A stretch of DNA of 64,000 nucleotides from Euryarchaeota archaeon UBA58 (lineage in GTDB: Archaea; Thermoplasmatota; Poseidoniia; Poseidoniales; Thalassarchaeaceae). The position numbers and the translations under genes were made by a program. Below the pieces are notes generated by a model. That model saw nothing but the letters and a program-made list of their open reading frames with translations. It did no database searches and had not been told where the DNA came from. The stretch covers positions 57,308 to 121,307 of the forward strand of contig DAHR01000019.1 in assembly GCA_002498525.1 (NCBI GenBank). Reading direction: 5' to 3'. Every line of letters begins with the position of its first letter. Positions within the stretch are counted from its first letter, which is position 1. Positions 8,356-17,012 of the stretch are shown piece after piece.

Positions 8356-9564
8356 TCATTCACTGATTATTGATGCCCAACCCTTCAAACAAAGGAAAGT
8401 CGCCATCGAATCGTTGACAGTGAACACGTCCCCTGTGCTGCCATTGATTTCAACTGAGCCGATTCTTGCGGTCACATCATCACGCAGTAACGTGATCCGT
8501 GCATCGATACCACCTCCGAGTGCTATTGCTTCACTCAATGGATCGAAAGGATTGGAACCGTCTGGATCGAGTCTTTCAAACGGAATCTCTGTCACGCGGA
8601 GACCACATTTTCCATGGAGACTGCCAATCCATCGAATGACTCTCTTGATATCGACTGTCACGTTCTCGTCAGTCTCCCCCGCAGTTCCAAGGACAACAGA
8701 CTCGTCTCCTTTCACCAATTCCCAGAAGATAGGGGTGTCCTTGCCGAAAACCTGTAGTTTATGGTCACCTTGAATTCTTTCGATTCGTTCTTCATTAGCA
8801 GCCATTTCAGCTAGAGATTGTATTCGTTTCTTACCAACCGACTTCGACTTTTTCCGTTTACCTGCTGATTTGTGATTGAGTATGTCATGAAATTCGTTGA
8901 GTAAAAGATTAGAATCTTTGGTTCTAGAATTGATTTTATTCAATTTATCCAAAACACTCTCTGTTCCGACCTCAATCCGATTCTGCCAACCACTCGATTT
9001 TCCAGACAATACAGCGCTGATGTCCAGACCTTCGCCCCTGATGTAAGAAACTATCTCTCGGCGGGCATTGGAATCCAATGTCATCAGCTCAGAATCCCGA
9101 ATATGAATGTGAAATCCTCTGTGTCCGGAAAAACTGAACTGAGCATTGGCAGCATCAATTCCGAATTCTGGTTCGAGGAACCCTGACCATAGTGCCCAAG
9201 CCTGTTCCTGGATCTTCTCAATCATAGCGGGAAAATCCGCGTCTGACACCCCTGGGAGGTGATCCCCGTCCAAATCGAAAATCAAATCCGCACCTTTCCA
9301 TCCCTTGTCGTTCATCACTCGTTCACTGGGTCTGTCATAGTAAGCAGTGCTGTGAAAACAGGAATGTGGCCCTCGTTGTTGTAAATATGCAAGTAATTCG
9401 TCAACAGTTGAGAATCCCCTGTGACGATCGACCGCTCGATCGCCCCAAGGCATGAACATCCATTCGCGGTTTCTCAATCGTGGTGGTGTCCAGATATCGC
9501 TTCGACTCTTCGATTGATAATACTGAGCGAATCGGAGAGCGAATCGGCTCCAACCCTCAGCCAT
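8356..9564 (-). CDS. priS: DNA primase small (catalytic) subunit
   Basis: Catalytic subunit of the archaeal/eukaryotic-type primase, which makes primers for replication. The 402-residue sequence contains the metal-binding DLDGD motif (about 97-101; family motif DxD) and the SGHRGFHIHI motif (146-155), both diagnostic of PriS. The region near 190-200 holds a GxQNRIEVG-like stretch. The length is slightly above the usual 330-380 because of a basic insert around 235-250. The large subunit PriL is not in the window. It sits alone on the minus strand between the 64-residue gene at 9625 and the acidic protein gene. Confidence 0.93.
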   Translation of the reverse strand: MAEGWSRFALRFAQYYQSKSRSDIWTPPRLRNREWMFMPWGDRAVDRHRGFSTVDELLAYLQQRGPHSCFHSTAYYDRPSERVMNDKGWKGADLIFDLDGDHLPGVSDADFPAMIEKIQEQAWALWSGFLEPEFGIDAANAQFSFSGHRGFHIHIRDSELMTLDSNARREIVSYIRGEGLDISAVLSGKSSGWQNRIEVGTESVLDKLNKINSRTKDSNLLLNEFHDILNHKSAGKRKKSKSVGKKRIQSLAEMAANEERIERIQGDHKLQVFGKDTPIFWELVKGDESVVLGTAGETDENVTVDIKRVIRWIGSLHGKCGLRVTEIPFERLDPDGSNPFDPLSEAIALGGGIDARITLLRDDVTARIGSVEINGSTGDVFTVNDSMATFLCLKGWASIISE

Positions 9565-9624
9565 AGTACGTCTGAAGTGTGTGCGGCAAATGAACTGAAT
9601 GCTCGTCCGACTACAATCAGATCT

Positions 9625-9819
9625 TCAATCGAGGTCGAGGGCTCCTACTTCCTTGCCATCGGTAGCCGAAGAAGCACCAGTCTTCTCGATGTAAGCCTCG
9701 AAGCAAACATAATCGCCATCGAGAACGATGGCTTCAGCGAAAGTCATCGCTTTCCCAGTCACGGCGCAGACGGGACCTAGTTGTCCGGTTGCAGTAGAGA
9801 GTTTCGTGGGGTCGGGCAT
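9625..9819 (-). CDS. Small hypothetical protein (64 aa)
   Basis: A short frame that begins with ATG 9819 and reads MPDPTKLS, followed by a compact central part with two cysteines (GPVCAVTG and YVCFEAYIEK) and an acidic end. It fills the gap between the divergent mqnD promoter and priS, and the opposite strand offers nothing better. No family is recognised. The single C-x(n)-C pair could bind a metal or be structural. Support comes from codon-like composition and position only. Confidence 0.55.
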   Translation of the reverse strand: MPDPTKLSTATGQLGPVCAVTGKAMTFAEAIVLDGDYVCFEAYIEKTGASSATDGKEVGALDLD

Positions 9820-9880
9820 GTGACAGTGTGGTTAAGTCCGATTCTTGACTCTTACGGATAATCAGAGTGGAGAATCAAAG

Positions 9881-9889
9881 TTATTTATT
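9881..9889 (+). promoter_or_regulatory. TATA-like box of mqnD
   Basis: An AT-rich TTATTTATT preceded by AAAG (a plausible BRE) has its centre 28 bp before the mqnD ATG at 9913. In archaea transcription starts about 25 bp after the box centre, so this transcript would be leaderless or nearly so. By eye only. Confidence 0.55.
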
Positions 9890-9912
9890 AGCCGAATGAA
9901 GTCGCCAAGCAC

Positions 9913-10773
9913 ATGAACGTAGAAGGTAGTATCATCAGAGTCGGTCACTCTCCAGATCCAGATGACGCTTTCATGTTCCATGCTCTGACAAGAGGCGTCA
10001 TAGATACTCCGGGCAGAACCTATGAGCATGTGTTACTCGATATTCAGACTCTCAACGACCATGCGCTGGCCGGGACTTATGAGATATCTGCGGTGAGTAT
10101 TCACTCTTATCCACAGATTTCAGACAGATATGCCCTGATGAACTGTGGAGCATCGATGGGTGAGGGCTATGGTCCGATGTTGATTGGGAATCGAGAGTTA
10201 TCTCTCTCGGAAGTCGACGATCTAACGATAGCCATCCCGGGAATGGGAACCTCAGCATATCTGGCACTACGACTAGCACTTGGTGATGTAAACGTACAGG
10301 TCATTCCATTCGATGAAATATTGCCTCGTGTGAAATCAGGGGAATTTGAATTAGGATTGATAATTCATGAAGGACAATTGACTTGGCGGGATGAAGGTGT
10401 TTTCCTGATTCTTGATCTCGGGGTCTGGTGGAGGGATGAGACAGGATTGCCACTTCCCCTCGGTGGGAATGTCATTCGCAGAGACTTAGGGTTAAAAATG
10501 TGTCAAGATTTGACTGAAGATGTGAAGAACAGCATCATTCATGCCCTGGACAATCCCACCGAGGCTTTAGAATTCGCTAAACTATGGGGTAGAGGCATCG
10601 ATGACGAAACCAATCGATCCTTTGTCAAGATGTATGTGAATGAGAGAACAATTGATTTCGGTGATGATGGAAGAGCTGCTGTACGACTTTTCCTTAGTGA
10701 GGGAAAGAAAATAGGTATGGTTGACCCTAATTTTGATATCGAGGGAATAGAATTTATCGGATGTGATGAATGA
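9913..10773 (+). CDS. mqnD: MqnD-family protein (1,4-dihydroxy-6-naphthoate synthase)
   Basis: The 286 residues match the periplasmic-binding-protein-like fold of MqnD (COG2107): an N-terminal HSPDPDDAFMFHAL motif near residues 12-25, a central MGEGYGPM, IAIPGMGTSAYLAL, and LIIHEGQLTW, which holds the conserved HEGQL. MqnD cleaves cyclic de-hypoxanthine futalosine to 1,4-dihydroxy-6-naphthoate in the futalosine route to menaquinone. The match is strong at family level; the exact reaction is inferred from the adjacent mqnA and mqnE. It converges with mqnA across 77 bp that hold nothing recognisable. Confidence 0.85.
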   Translation: MNVEGSIIRVGHSPDPDDAFMFHALTRGVIDTPGRTYEHVLLDIQTLNDHALAGTYEISAVSIHSYPQISDRYALMNCGASMGEGYGPMLIGNRELSLSEVDDLTIAIPGMGTSAYLALRLALGDVNVQVIPFDEILPRVKSGEFELGLIIHEGQLTWRDEGVFLILDLGVWWRDETGLPLPLGGNVIRRDLGLKMCQDLTEDVKNSIIHALDNPTEALEFAKLWGRGIDDETNRSFVKMYVNERTIDFGDDGRAAVRLFLSEGKKIGMVDPNFDIEGIEFIGCDE

Positions 10774-10850
10774 TGGACGCGGCGAAACCCGAACAATCAG
10801 AGTTTGATTCAGTCGGCCCCGCTCCAGCCAGCGCCATCGAGGACGTTGGC

Positions 10851-11648
10851 TCAGGACGGAGAAAACCAAACAGGATCCTCAGTCATTCCACAGACTTCTG
10901 AGAGGAATCGTAACAATCCTTCCTTGGCCTTCGCATCCATAAGATTCCTGACTTCGTATTGAAAATATCTGGCGATTCTCTCTTCTTCAGCCCCGACTTG
11001 TTTCGCGGATCTCGTTATCACTTCCGTTCGAAATATCTCATCATTCTCGAATCGATGATATTGCCTGATCAAATCTGCATGTGCAGCTAGAAGATCCTGC
11101 TTCGGTGCATCTCTTCTACAAGCAAACACACCGAATACCATTGGTAACCCAGTGACACGCTTCCACTCCCGACCAAGATCGAGCCTAATCATATCTGGAT
11201 GAGATTCAGCTGCTACGAGTGCTCTGTCACCAATCAACAGAGCCCCGTCACAACGTTGTAACATCGAATCCAGGTCAGGACCGGTTTCGATGCATTTCGG
11301 ATCAAGACCTAGGTTATTCAACAGCCATCGAAGGAGGACCTTCGAAGTGGATGAATCCGAAGGCAGAGCTATGTCCCTCATCATTTCGAGATTCCGACTT
11401 CCGAAGAGGATTACGGAGCCAACGGCACCGAGGCCAACTATTCCAAGGTCAGGAAGCAACATCAATTCTGAATGGTGTTTGGCAAAATCGGCAGTTGGTA
11501 TAGGCGCGGTCAGACAATCCTGACGCAAGACATGACCCGTCAACCATGCTGGGGGAGCTGCCAAAACGCGCCAAGGTTCGCCCAAATTGTGAAAGAGCGG
11601 GTCACAATTCGTGAATGCCACGCGTCCGATGACTTGACTCCAACTCAT
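10851..11648 (-). CDS. mqnA: MqnA-family chorismate dehydratase
   Basis: MqnA converts chorismate to 3-enolpyruvylbenzoate, the first committed step of the futalosine pathway. The 265-residue protein begins with a GRVAFTNCDPLFHNL segment (the family's GR.....PL) and continues with APIPTADFAKHHSELMLLPDLGI and VGSVILFGSR, all typical. A C-terminal helical region contains RYFQYEV and LLRFLSEVCG. It lies 14 bp downstream of mqnE on the same strand, which supports one operon and one pathway. Length is normal for the family. Confidence 0.87.
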   Translation of the reverse strand: MSWSQVIGRVAFTNCDPLFHNLGEPWRVLAAPPAWLTGHVLRQDCLTAPIPTADFAKHHSELMLLPDLGIVGLGAVGSVILFGSRNLEMMRDIALPSDSSTSKVLLRWLLNNLGLDPKCIETGPDLDSMLQRCDGALLIGDRALVAAESHPDMIRLDLGREWKRVTGLPMVFGVFACRRDAPKQDLLAAHADLIRQYHRFENDEIFRTEVITRSAKQVGAEEERIARYFQYEVRNLMDAKAKEGLLRFLSEVCGMTEDPVWFSPS

Positions 11649-11662
11649 TTTTCCACCATGGA

Positions 11663-12871
11663 TTAGACAGCGATGGGTAATGAGATATCGTCATTCTTAA
11701 TTGGGGGGGGAATCAGTGCGAATTCGGAATAAATAGAATTCCTCTTCACAGGAATCGAGTTGGATTGATAGATGAGTCCCGCAAGATCCTCAGCATTGAA
11801 GTCGAGTGGGGTCGTGCTGCCTGCTTCGTGCATGATCTCCTCGTTTCCAACCGTACCATCGATATCATCTGCACCGCATTGTAATGCAAGACAACCGACA
11901 TCATCACCAATATTCATTCTGTATGCCTTGATGTGAGGTATGTTATCCAACATCAGACGCGAAATGGCGATGACACGGAGAATCTCATTCACCGATGCCA
12001 ATTGAGCATCGGGTAATCGAGAGAATTCAGGTAGATACGGATAAGGCACGAAACATTGGAATCCTCCTGAGATATCTTGTTGATTCCTCAATTTCATCAT
12101 ATGTTGAATTCTATGTGCTGTGGTTTCGACGGTACCGAAGAGCATGGTACAATTTGTTGGCAAACCGAGCTCATGGGCAGCCTGATGGATGGTGAGATAT
12201 TCTTGAGATGATTCCTTTCCATGGCAGATTCTATCTCTGACTGAATCAACTAGAATCTCTGCACCCCCGCCAGGCAAGGAGCCCAAACCCGCTGCAATCA
12301 GGCGTCTTAATGATTCATGGATACTGAGATTAGATCGTTTAGCAATATGTTTGAGTTCGACTGCGGTGAGGGATTTTATGTGAATAAGGGGGAAGCGAGA
12401 CTTGGTTTCACGGTACAATTCTTCATAATGTTCGATAGTCCAAGAGGGATGGAGACCTCCAACCGAATGAACCTCATTGATGACTTCAGAGTATGGTTCT
12501 ATTCTGTGGATGTATTCCTCCACACTCAATTCATATGCGTCTGAGTGTCGAGGACCTTTCCGAAAGGCACAGAAGCGACAAGCGAGTACGCAGATATTGG
12601 TGGTATTCACATGAAGATTGTCGTTGAAGTAGACATTCGTTCCGAATCTGGCTTGTTTGACCATGTTCGCAAGAGCGGTCAGAGCAAACAATGAATCATG
12701 GCTGAACATTCTATTACCAATATCTTCATCGATTCGACCATGTTCAATCAACATTCGAAGAGCGGTTGAAAGAGTCGAATCTGTGGAAATATGTTCGGGC
12801 ACATCCATCGCGTCAAGATTGGAACGCCAGTTTGATGAGCCTTGCAATGGTATTGCATCATCCGTCAACAC
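11663..12871 (-). CDS. mqnE: Aminofutalosine synthase (radical SAM)
   Basis: A radical SAM enzyme that joins 3-enolpyruvylbenzoate and SAM to aminofutalosine. The CxxxCxxC cluster motif is in NICVLACRFCAF (about residues 87-98). Downstream are EVHSVGGLHPSW, HIKSLTAVELKHIA, GLGSLPGGGAEIL and GGFQCFVPYPYLPE, a set that fits MqnE better than its relative MqnC. The likely start is a GTG at 12871. A run of eight C on the coding strand (11703-11710) lies near the 3' end and encodes the PPP of IPPPI. It is followed by mqnA after 14 bp. MqnB and MqnC are not in the window. Confidence 0.88.
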   Translation of the reverse strand: MLTDDAIPLQGSSNWRSNLDAMDVPEHISTDSTLSTALRMLIEHGRIDEDIGNRMFSHDSLFALTALANMVKQARFGTNVYFNDNLHVNTTNICVLACRFCAFRKGPRHSDAYELSVEEYIHRIEPYSEVINEVHSVGGLHPSWTIEHYEELYRETKSRFPLIHIKSLTAVELKHIAKRSNLSIHESLRRLIAAGLGSLPGGGAEILVDSVRDRICHGKESSQEYLTIHQAAHELGLPTNCTMLFGTVETTAHRIQHMMKLRNQQDISGGFQCFVPYPYLPEFSRLPDAQLASVNEILRVIAISRLMLDNIPHIKAYRMNIGDDVGCLALQCGADDIDGTVGNEEIMHEAGSTTPLDFNAEDLAGLIYQSNSIPVKRNSIYSEFALIPPPIKNDDISLPIAV

Positions 12872-12980
12872 TCCACCACCAGATGCATTGGAAGCAGGGT
12901 GTGATAGTCAATCTATCTCAACAGCCTCGCCAATGGCGGCATCCGGAAATCATCAATAGCCAGACTCTCTGGCCGAAGAC

Positions 12981-13817
12981 GTGAGTGAATCTGAGGTTTC
13001 GACCAAGTTGGATTTGACAACGCTCGAGGCAAGGGCAAAGCAATGCCGAAGATTGATTGTTGAAATGGTACACAAAGCTGGCGCGGGCCATCCTGGTGGG
13101 TCGCTGTCAGCGATTGACCTGATGGTCGGATTGTATGGAACCCAGATGAGGATACGGGTTGACGAACCGGATTGGCCGAATCGTGATCGTTTCATCATGA
13201 GTAAAGGTCACGCAAGTCCAGCCGTATATTCACTTCTACATGAACTTGGATTTCTGACAAAAGCCGACCTCGATGGATTTCGTACGTTAGGCTCTGTCTG
13301 TCAAGGACATGTGGACATGAGATGGACTGACGGAGTCGATTTTTCCGCAGGTAGTCTGGGTATGGGACTCTCATTCGGCTTGGGTTGCTCCCTAGCGGCT
13401 TCGATGGACGGTTCGGACCGGAATACCTGGGTCATGATCGGTGATGGAGAAACTCAAGAAGGTCAGGTTTGGGAGGCATTGATGGCTGCCAGTTATCACC
13501 AAGTAGGCAATCTCAAATTGATTGTCGATCGCAATAGAATTCAGAACGACGATTTCGTCGGTATTCAAATGGAAATTGGAGACGTTGCCTCGAAGATCAA
13601 TTCATTCGGATGGGCAGTCAGAGAAATCGATGGTCACGACATGCAAGCGATAGTGGAAGCATTGGCTTGGGCTGAATCACACGATAGTGGACCGGCAGCG
13701 ATCGTCGCACACACAGTCAAAGGCAAGGGTGTATCATTTATGGAGGATAATCCCTCATTCCATGGTAAGGCTCCTAATGATGACGAATTGGCCAGAGCAT
13801 TGGAGGAATTGTCTTGA
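12981..13817 (+). CDS. Transketolase, N-terminal subunit
   Basis: The thiamine-diphosphate-binding half of a split transketolase, 278 residues, as is usual in archaea. The start GTG 12981 gives MSESEVS. Visible features are HKAGAGHPGGSLSAIDL near the N-terminus, FIMSKGHASPAVYS, and the TPP motif GDGETQEGQVWEA...NLKLIVDRNR (GDG...N). It uses sugar phosphates in non-oxidative pentose exchange. The stop overlaps the start of the second subunit by 4 bp, so the two are translationally coupled. Confidence 0.93.
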   Translation: MSESEVSTKLDLTTLEARAKQCRRLIVEMVHKAGAGHPGGSLSAIDLMVGLYGTQMRIRVDEPDWPNRDRFIMSKGHASPAVYSLLHELGFLTKADLDGFRTLGSVCQGHVDMRWTDGVDFSAGSLGMGLSFGLGCSLAASMDGSDRNTWVMIGDGETQEGQVWEALMAASYHQVGNLKLIVDRNRIQNDDFVGIQMEIGDVASKINSFGWAVREIDGHDMQAIVEALAWAESHDSGPAAIVAHTVKGKGVSFMEDNPSFHGKAPNDDELARALEELS

Positions 13818-14752
13818 GTGCACCCTCGACAGGCGGAGCCAGCCGTGATGGTTACGGCACGGGTTTACTTCGAATCGCCCACGACCCTCGTGTTGTGGTT
13901 CTCGAAGCCGACCTCGGTAAGTCAACCAAATCCTGTCATTTCCGTGATAAATATCCCGACCGGACAATTTCTCTGGGCATCGCCGAACAAAACATGATGC
14001 TCGTCGCGGCTGGTTTGGCTTCGTGTGGCAAGATCCCCTTCGCCAGTACTTTTGCTATCTTCACAGAACGGGCTTTTGAACAAATCCGAAATGGAATTGC
14101 ACGTCCTGAATTGAATGTGCATATCTGTGGCAGTCACGGAGGAATTCACACTGGAACTGATGGTAGCAGTGCACAATCAATAGAAGACTTAGCACTCTAC
14201 AGAACCATTCCGGGTATGACGGTCTTACATCCATGTGATGATTTATCAACAGCGGAATTAACTGTTCAACTTCTCGAGCACAACCAACCATCATACACAC
14301 GAACAGCTCGAAACAAGACCCCAAGACTGTATGATGAAGAATCCTCGCGCTCTCTAAAGATCGGAAAGGGCAGTATTCTTCGAGATGGCGACGACGTCGC
14401 CATCATTGCCTGTGGAGTGATGGTGTACAAGGCGATGAAGGTCGCTGATATATTGCAGGCCGATGGAATATCCACCACAGTAATCGATATGCATACCATC
14501 AAACCACTCGACACGGAACTGGTATCCGATTTGGCCCGACGCTGCAACGGGATTGTCACAGTAGAGGATCATTCCGTGATTGGTGGTTTGGGTTCTGCAG
14601 TCGCCAGCCATCTGTCCACCACGAATCCAACCAGAATCAAGATGCTAGGTGTCGACGATAGATTTGGTGAGAGTGGGGGTAGCGAAGAATTGCTTGAACT
14701 AATGAGCCTGGACATCTCTGACATAGAAGCGGCCTGTCGTGAACTTCTTTGA
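13814..14752 (+). CDS. Transketolase, C-terminal subunit
   Basis: The pyrimidine-binding and C-terminal half of transketolase, 312 residues. It shows SLGIAEQNMMLVAAGLA (the catalytic Glu lies in this IAEQ motif), PFASTFAIF, SHGGIHTGTDGSSAQSIEDLAL and IPGMTVLHPCD, then a C-terminal fold with IVTVEDHSVIGGLGSAVA. The start is TTG at 13814, in a TTGA overlap with the stop of the N-terminal subunit. Together the two genes encode one enzyme. Confidence 0.93.
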   Translation: MSAPSTGGASRDGYGTGLLRIAHDPRVVVLEADLGKSTKSCHFRDKYPDRTISLGIAEQNMMLVAAGLASCGKIPFASTFAIFTERAFEQIRNGIARPELNVHICGSHGGIHTGTDGSSAQSIEDLALYRTIPGMTVLHPCDDLSTAELTVQLLEHNQPSYTRTARNKTPRLYDEESSRSLKIGKGSILRDGDDVAIIACGVMVYKAMKVADILQADGISTTVIDMHTIKPLDTELVSDLARRCNGIVTVEDHSVIGGLGSAVASHLSTTNPTRIKMLGVDDRFGESGGSEELLELMSLDISDIEAACRELL

Positions 14753-14825
14753 ACGCTGACATGTGCTGTTTTCACCTACAGAACAGCGTTTCATTCATTT
14801 AGCCGAGTCATTGGGGGGAAATCAG

Positions 14826-15353
14826 ATGTCGAACGTTGAGAAGGTCAAACAACTCCTCGATGGGACTCTGGATCCCGCTGAATTGGAGTTGGATGCTGAT
14901 CTGTATTCCATGGCGGAGCGAATCTATGGAAGAGAGGCTCTCGAGGAGATGGGTGTATCCGCACCAGAACGCGGCCCGGATACGATCGTCGAACCGAACG
15001 GCGATTCAAGTCACGATGTCCAGATTCCCTCTCCGATGCCTCTTCCAGCGGTGAATGGAAGTCAGAAAAGTGGTAGAGATTGGTTTCGAGGGATATTACT
15101 CCTCAGTGGACTGCTTGGATTCTTGACTGTGCTATACAATACATTCTTCGGCATTGGAGAAATCTACGAATTCTGTATCAATACATCAGGAACTTCGGGC
15201 GTTTGTGGAAGCAAATTCGATTGGTCCTCTATCCTGAATCCGAGTAGTAACACCGCTTGGTCAAAGTCGGGGTCAATCAATGCACTAGATGCTGTTCTAC
15301 TGACTTTGGCACTACTCGTTTCATTCATAGGCTTCAGACGAAAAAGCTCTTGA
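14826..15353 (+). CDS. Hypothetical membrane protein
   Basis: About 175 residues from ATG 14826, which is preceded by a purine-rich GGGGGGA (14813-14819). The longer frame from 14763 has no such site. The N-terminal 70 residues are soluble and acidic, with a LLDGTLDPAELELD segment and a YSMAERIYGREALEEM helix. Two hydrophobic helices follow (about 85-112 and 152-170), the last ending in a basic FRRKSS tail. The loop between them has two cysteines that could form a disulfide outside the cell. I do not recognise a family. The stop is followed by an 89 bp gap before the convergent proS. Confidence 0.6.
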   Translation: MSNVEKVKQLLDGTLDPAELELDADLYSMAERIYGREALEEMGVSAPERGPDTIVEPNGDSSHDVQIPSPMPLPAVNGSQKSGRDWFRGILLLSGLLGFLTVLYNTFFGIGEIYEFCINTSGTSGVCGSKFDWSSILNPSSNTAWSKSGSINALDAVLLTLALLVSFIGFRRKSS

Positions 15354-15442
15354 TTTTTCATTCACCCGCTACAGAAATTCGCCTTATACATAACCAAGTA
15401 CCAGAATGCTTCGATTCGTGATGATCTGTTTCGAGAAGGGGC

Positions 15443-16963
15443 TCAATACATTCTCGCCAAGTGTTGTCGTCGAGTAGTCATCCGACCAGTCACGGCACAA
15501 GGTCGTGCCTCTTCGTAAGGTTCACTGCAATCTCCGAGGAACGCCAGACCTGTCGCTTTCTCAAGAACCTCGGCATCAGAATCTTTTCCGTCGAATGCCA
15601 TTTCATAGACTATCCCATCATCGATTGGTCCATCCAGAACCCAACCAGATTTGGACTCGGAAATACCGGGAAACGGATGAATTCGCTCAGAGAGATGATC
15701 GGTTGATCTCGCTCGAAGTTCATTCTCTATCCGCCCAAGACAATCGACGATGACCTCTTGTAAACCATTCAAGGGATGTTCTTCCTTGCCACCTGTCCTC
15801 AGACTCAGTACGCATTTGTCAGCGGCTAGATCCCGAGGCCCGAGTTCGAGGCGAATTGGAACGCCTTTGATTTCCCAATCGTAATGTTTGGCTCCAGGTC
15901 TGATGTCGCGTTCATCGACTTTGACACGTAATCCGGCAGTCTGCAATTCTTTCGCGACTGCATGAACCTTAGGCAGAACATTCTCATCGACATGTGCCGC
16001 CACAGGCATCAGAACCACCTGAATAGGAGCTACTTTCGGAGGGAATATCAAGCCTGCATCATCACCGTGCATTCCAACTACTGCACCCAATAACCTCTCC
16101 GACATCCCAAAGGTAGTTTGATGACAAAATTGTGTTTTGCCTGTTGAATCTTCATAATTCAGTTCGAAGGCTTTAGCCCACTGATCCTTGTAATGGTGGT
16201 AAGTCGCTACCTGAAGCGTCCGACCATTAGGCATCAGAACATCTACAGCCATCGAATACCAAGCACCAGGAAATGTGTCCCACACCGGCCGTCTGCTGAT
16301 TATGGCTGGAAAACATAGGTCATGCAACAGATTCTGGATGATTTCCGCGTCTTCATCAATCTGCGCATCTGCTCCGGCCTGATTCTCATGAGCAGTATGT
16401 GCTTCAAAGAAATGGATCTCTCTGACACGAATGAACGACCGGGTCTGTTTCGTCTCGTAACGGAAGGTATTGACGATCTGGAAGGTCTTCAGTGGGAGGT
16501 CGCCGTGGGAGCGTACCCATAGAGCGAACATGGTGTACATCGGAGTCTCACTAGTAGGCCGTAAGAACATCGGAACATCCAATTCATTCTCGCCCGCATG
16601 CTTGACCCAGTAGACCTCTTTCTTGAAGCCACTCTCCTCTTCATCGATTCGAAGTTCTGCGGGGTCGACTCCTTGTTCTCTTGCCAATTTGAGTCGAGAA
16701 ACCAGACGGTTCTCCTTTTCGAGCAGATCTTCGGGAATCAAGACTGGGAAATTGTATTCCTCATGGTCTGTTCTCTCCATCTCTGCCCGGGTCAACCCAT
16801 CAATCAGCGTCATCGCTTTCCAACCATATGGCTTCCATACGTCCATTCCCTTGATTGGATATCTCTTGTCGACGAGGTCAGCGATTTCAACAATCGCTGG
16901 GTACCAGGCATTGAATTCCGTCTTCGGAGGAATGCCACGCTTGGCACGGTCATGCTTCGCCAT
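15443..16963 (-). CDS. proS: Prolyl-tRNA synthetase (archaeal/eukaryotic type)
   Basis: Class II synthetase for tRNA-Pro, 506 residues from ATG 16963, which has a strong GGGGGAGGT Shine-Dalgarno just upstream; the frame extends to 17023 but that start has no such support. Recognisable parts are the N-terminal EFNAWYPAIVEIADLVD, the motif 2 region LKTFQIVNTFRYETKQTRSF, HEAHTAHEN-like VREIHFFEAHTAHE, an anticodon-binding domain, and a C-terminal zinc-like domain ending in the Tyr typical of this form. The upstream gene on the same strand is coaBC, 49 bp away. Confidence 0.95.
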   Translation of the reverse strand: MAKHDRAKRGIPPKTEFNAWYPAIVEIADLVDKRYPIKGMDVWKPYGWKAMTLIDGLTRAEMERTDHEEYNFPVLIPEDLLEKENRLVSRLKLAREQGVDPAELRIDEEESGFKKEVYWVKHAGENELDVPMFLRPTSETPMYTMFALWVRSHGDLPLKTFQIVNTFRYETKQTRSFIRVREIHFFEAHTAHENQAGADAQIDEDAEIIQNLLHDLCFPAIISRRPVWDTFPGAWYSMAVDVLMPNGRTLQVATYHHYKDQWAKAFELNYEDSTGKTQFCHQTTFGMSERLLGAVVGMHGDDAGLIFPPKVAPIQVVLMPVAAHVDENVLPKVHAVAKELQTAGLRVKVDERDIRPGAKHYDWEIKGVPIRLELGPRDLAADKCVLSLRTGGKEEHPLNGLQEVIVDCLGRIENELRARSTDHLSERIHPFPGISESKSGWVLDGPIDDGIVYEMAFDGKDSDAEVLEKATGLAFLGDCSEPYEEARPCAVTGRMTTRRQHLARMY

Positions 16964-17012
16964 GGTTGACCTCCCCCGAGTTAATCGCTTCAATGTGACG
17001 CTGAGGATTCCT

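Noticed and set aside
15354..15442. Intergenic gap between the hypothetical membrane protein and proS
   Set aside because: Only AT-rich sequence between convergent genes was seen. No stable hairpin with a T-run, RNA gene or short coding frame could be supported.
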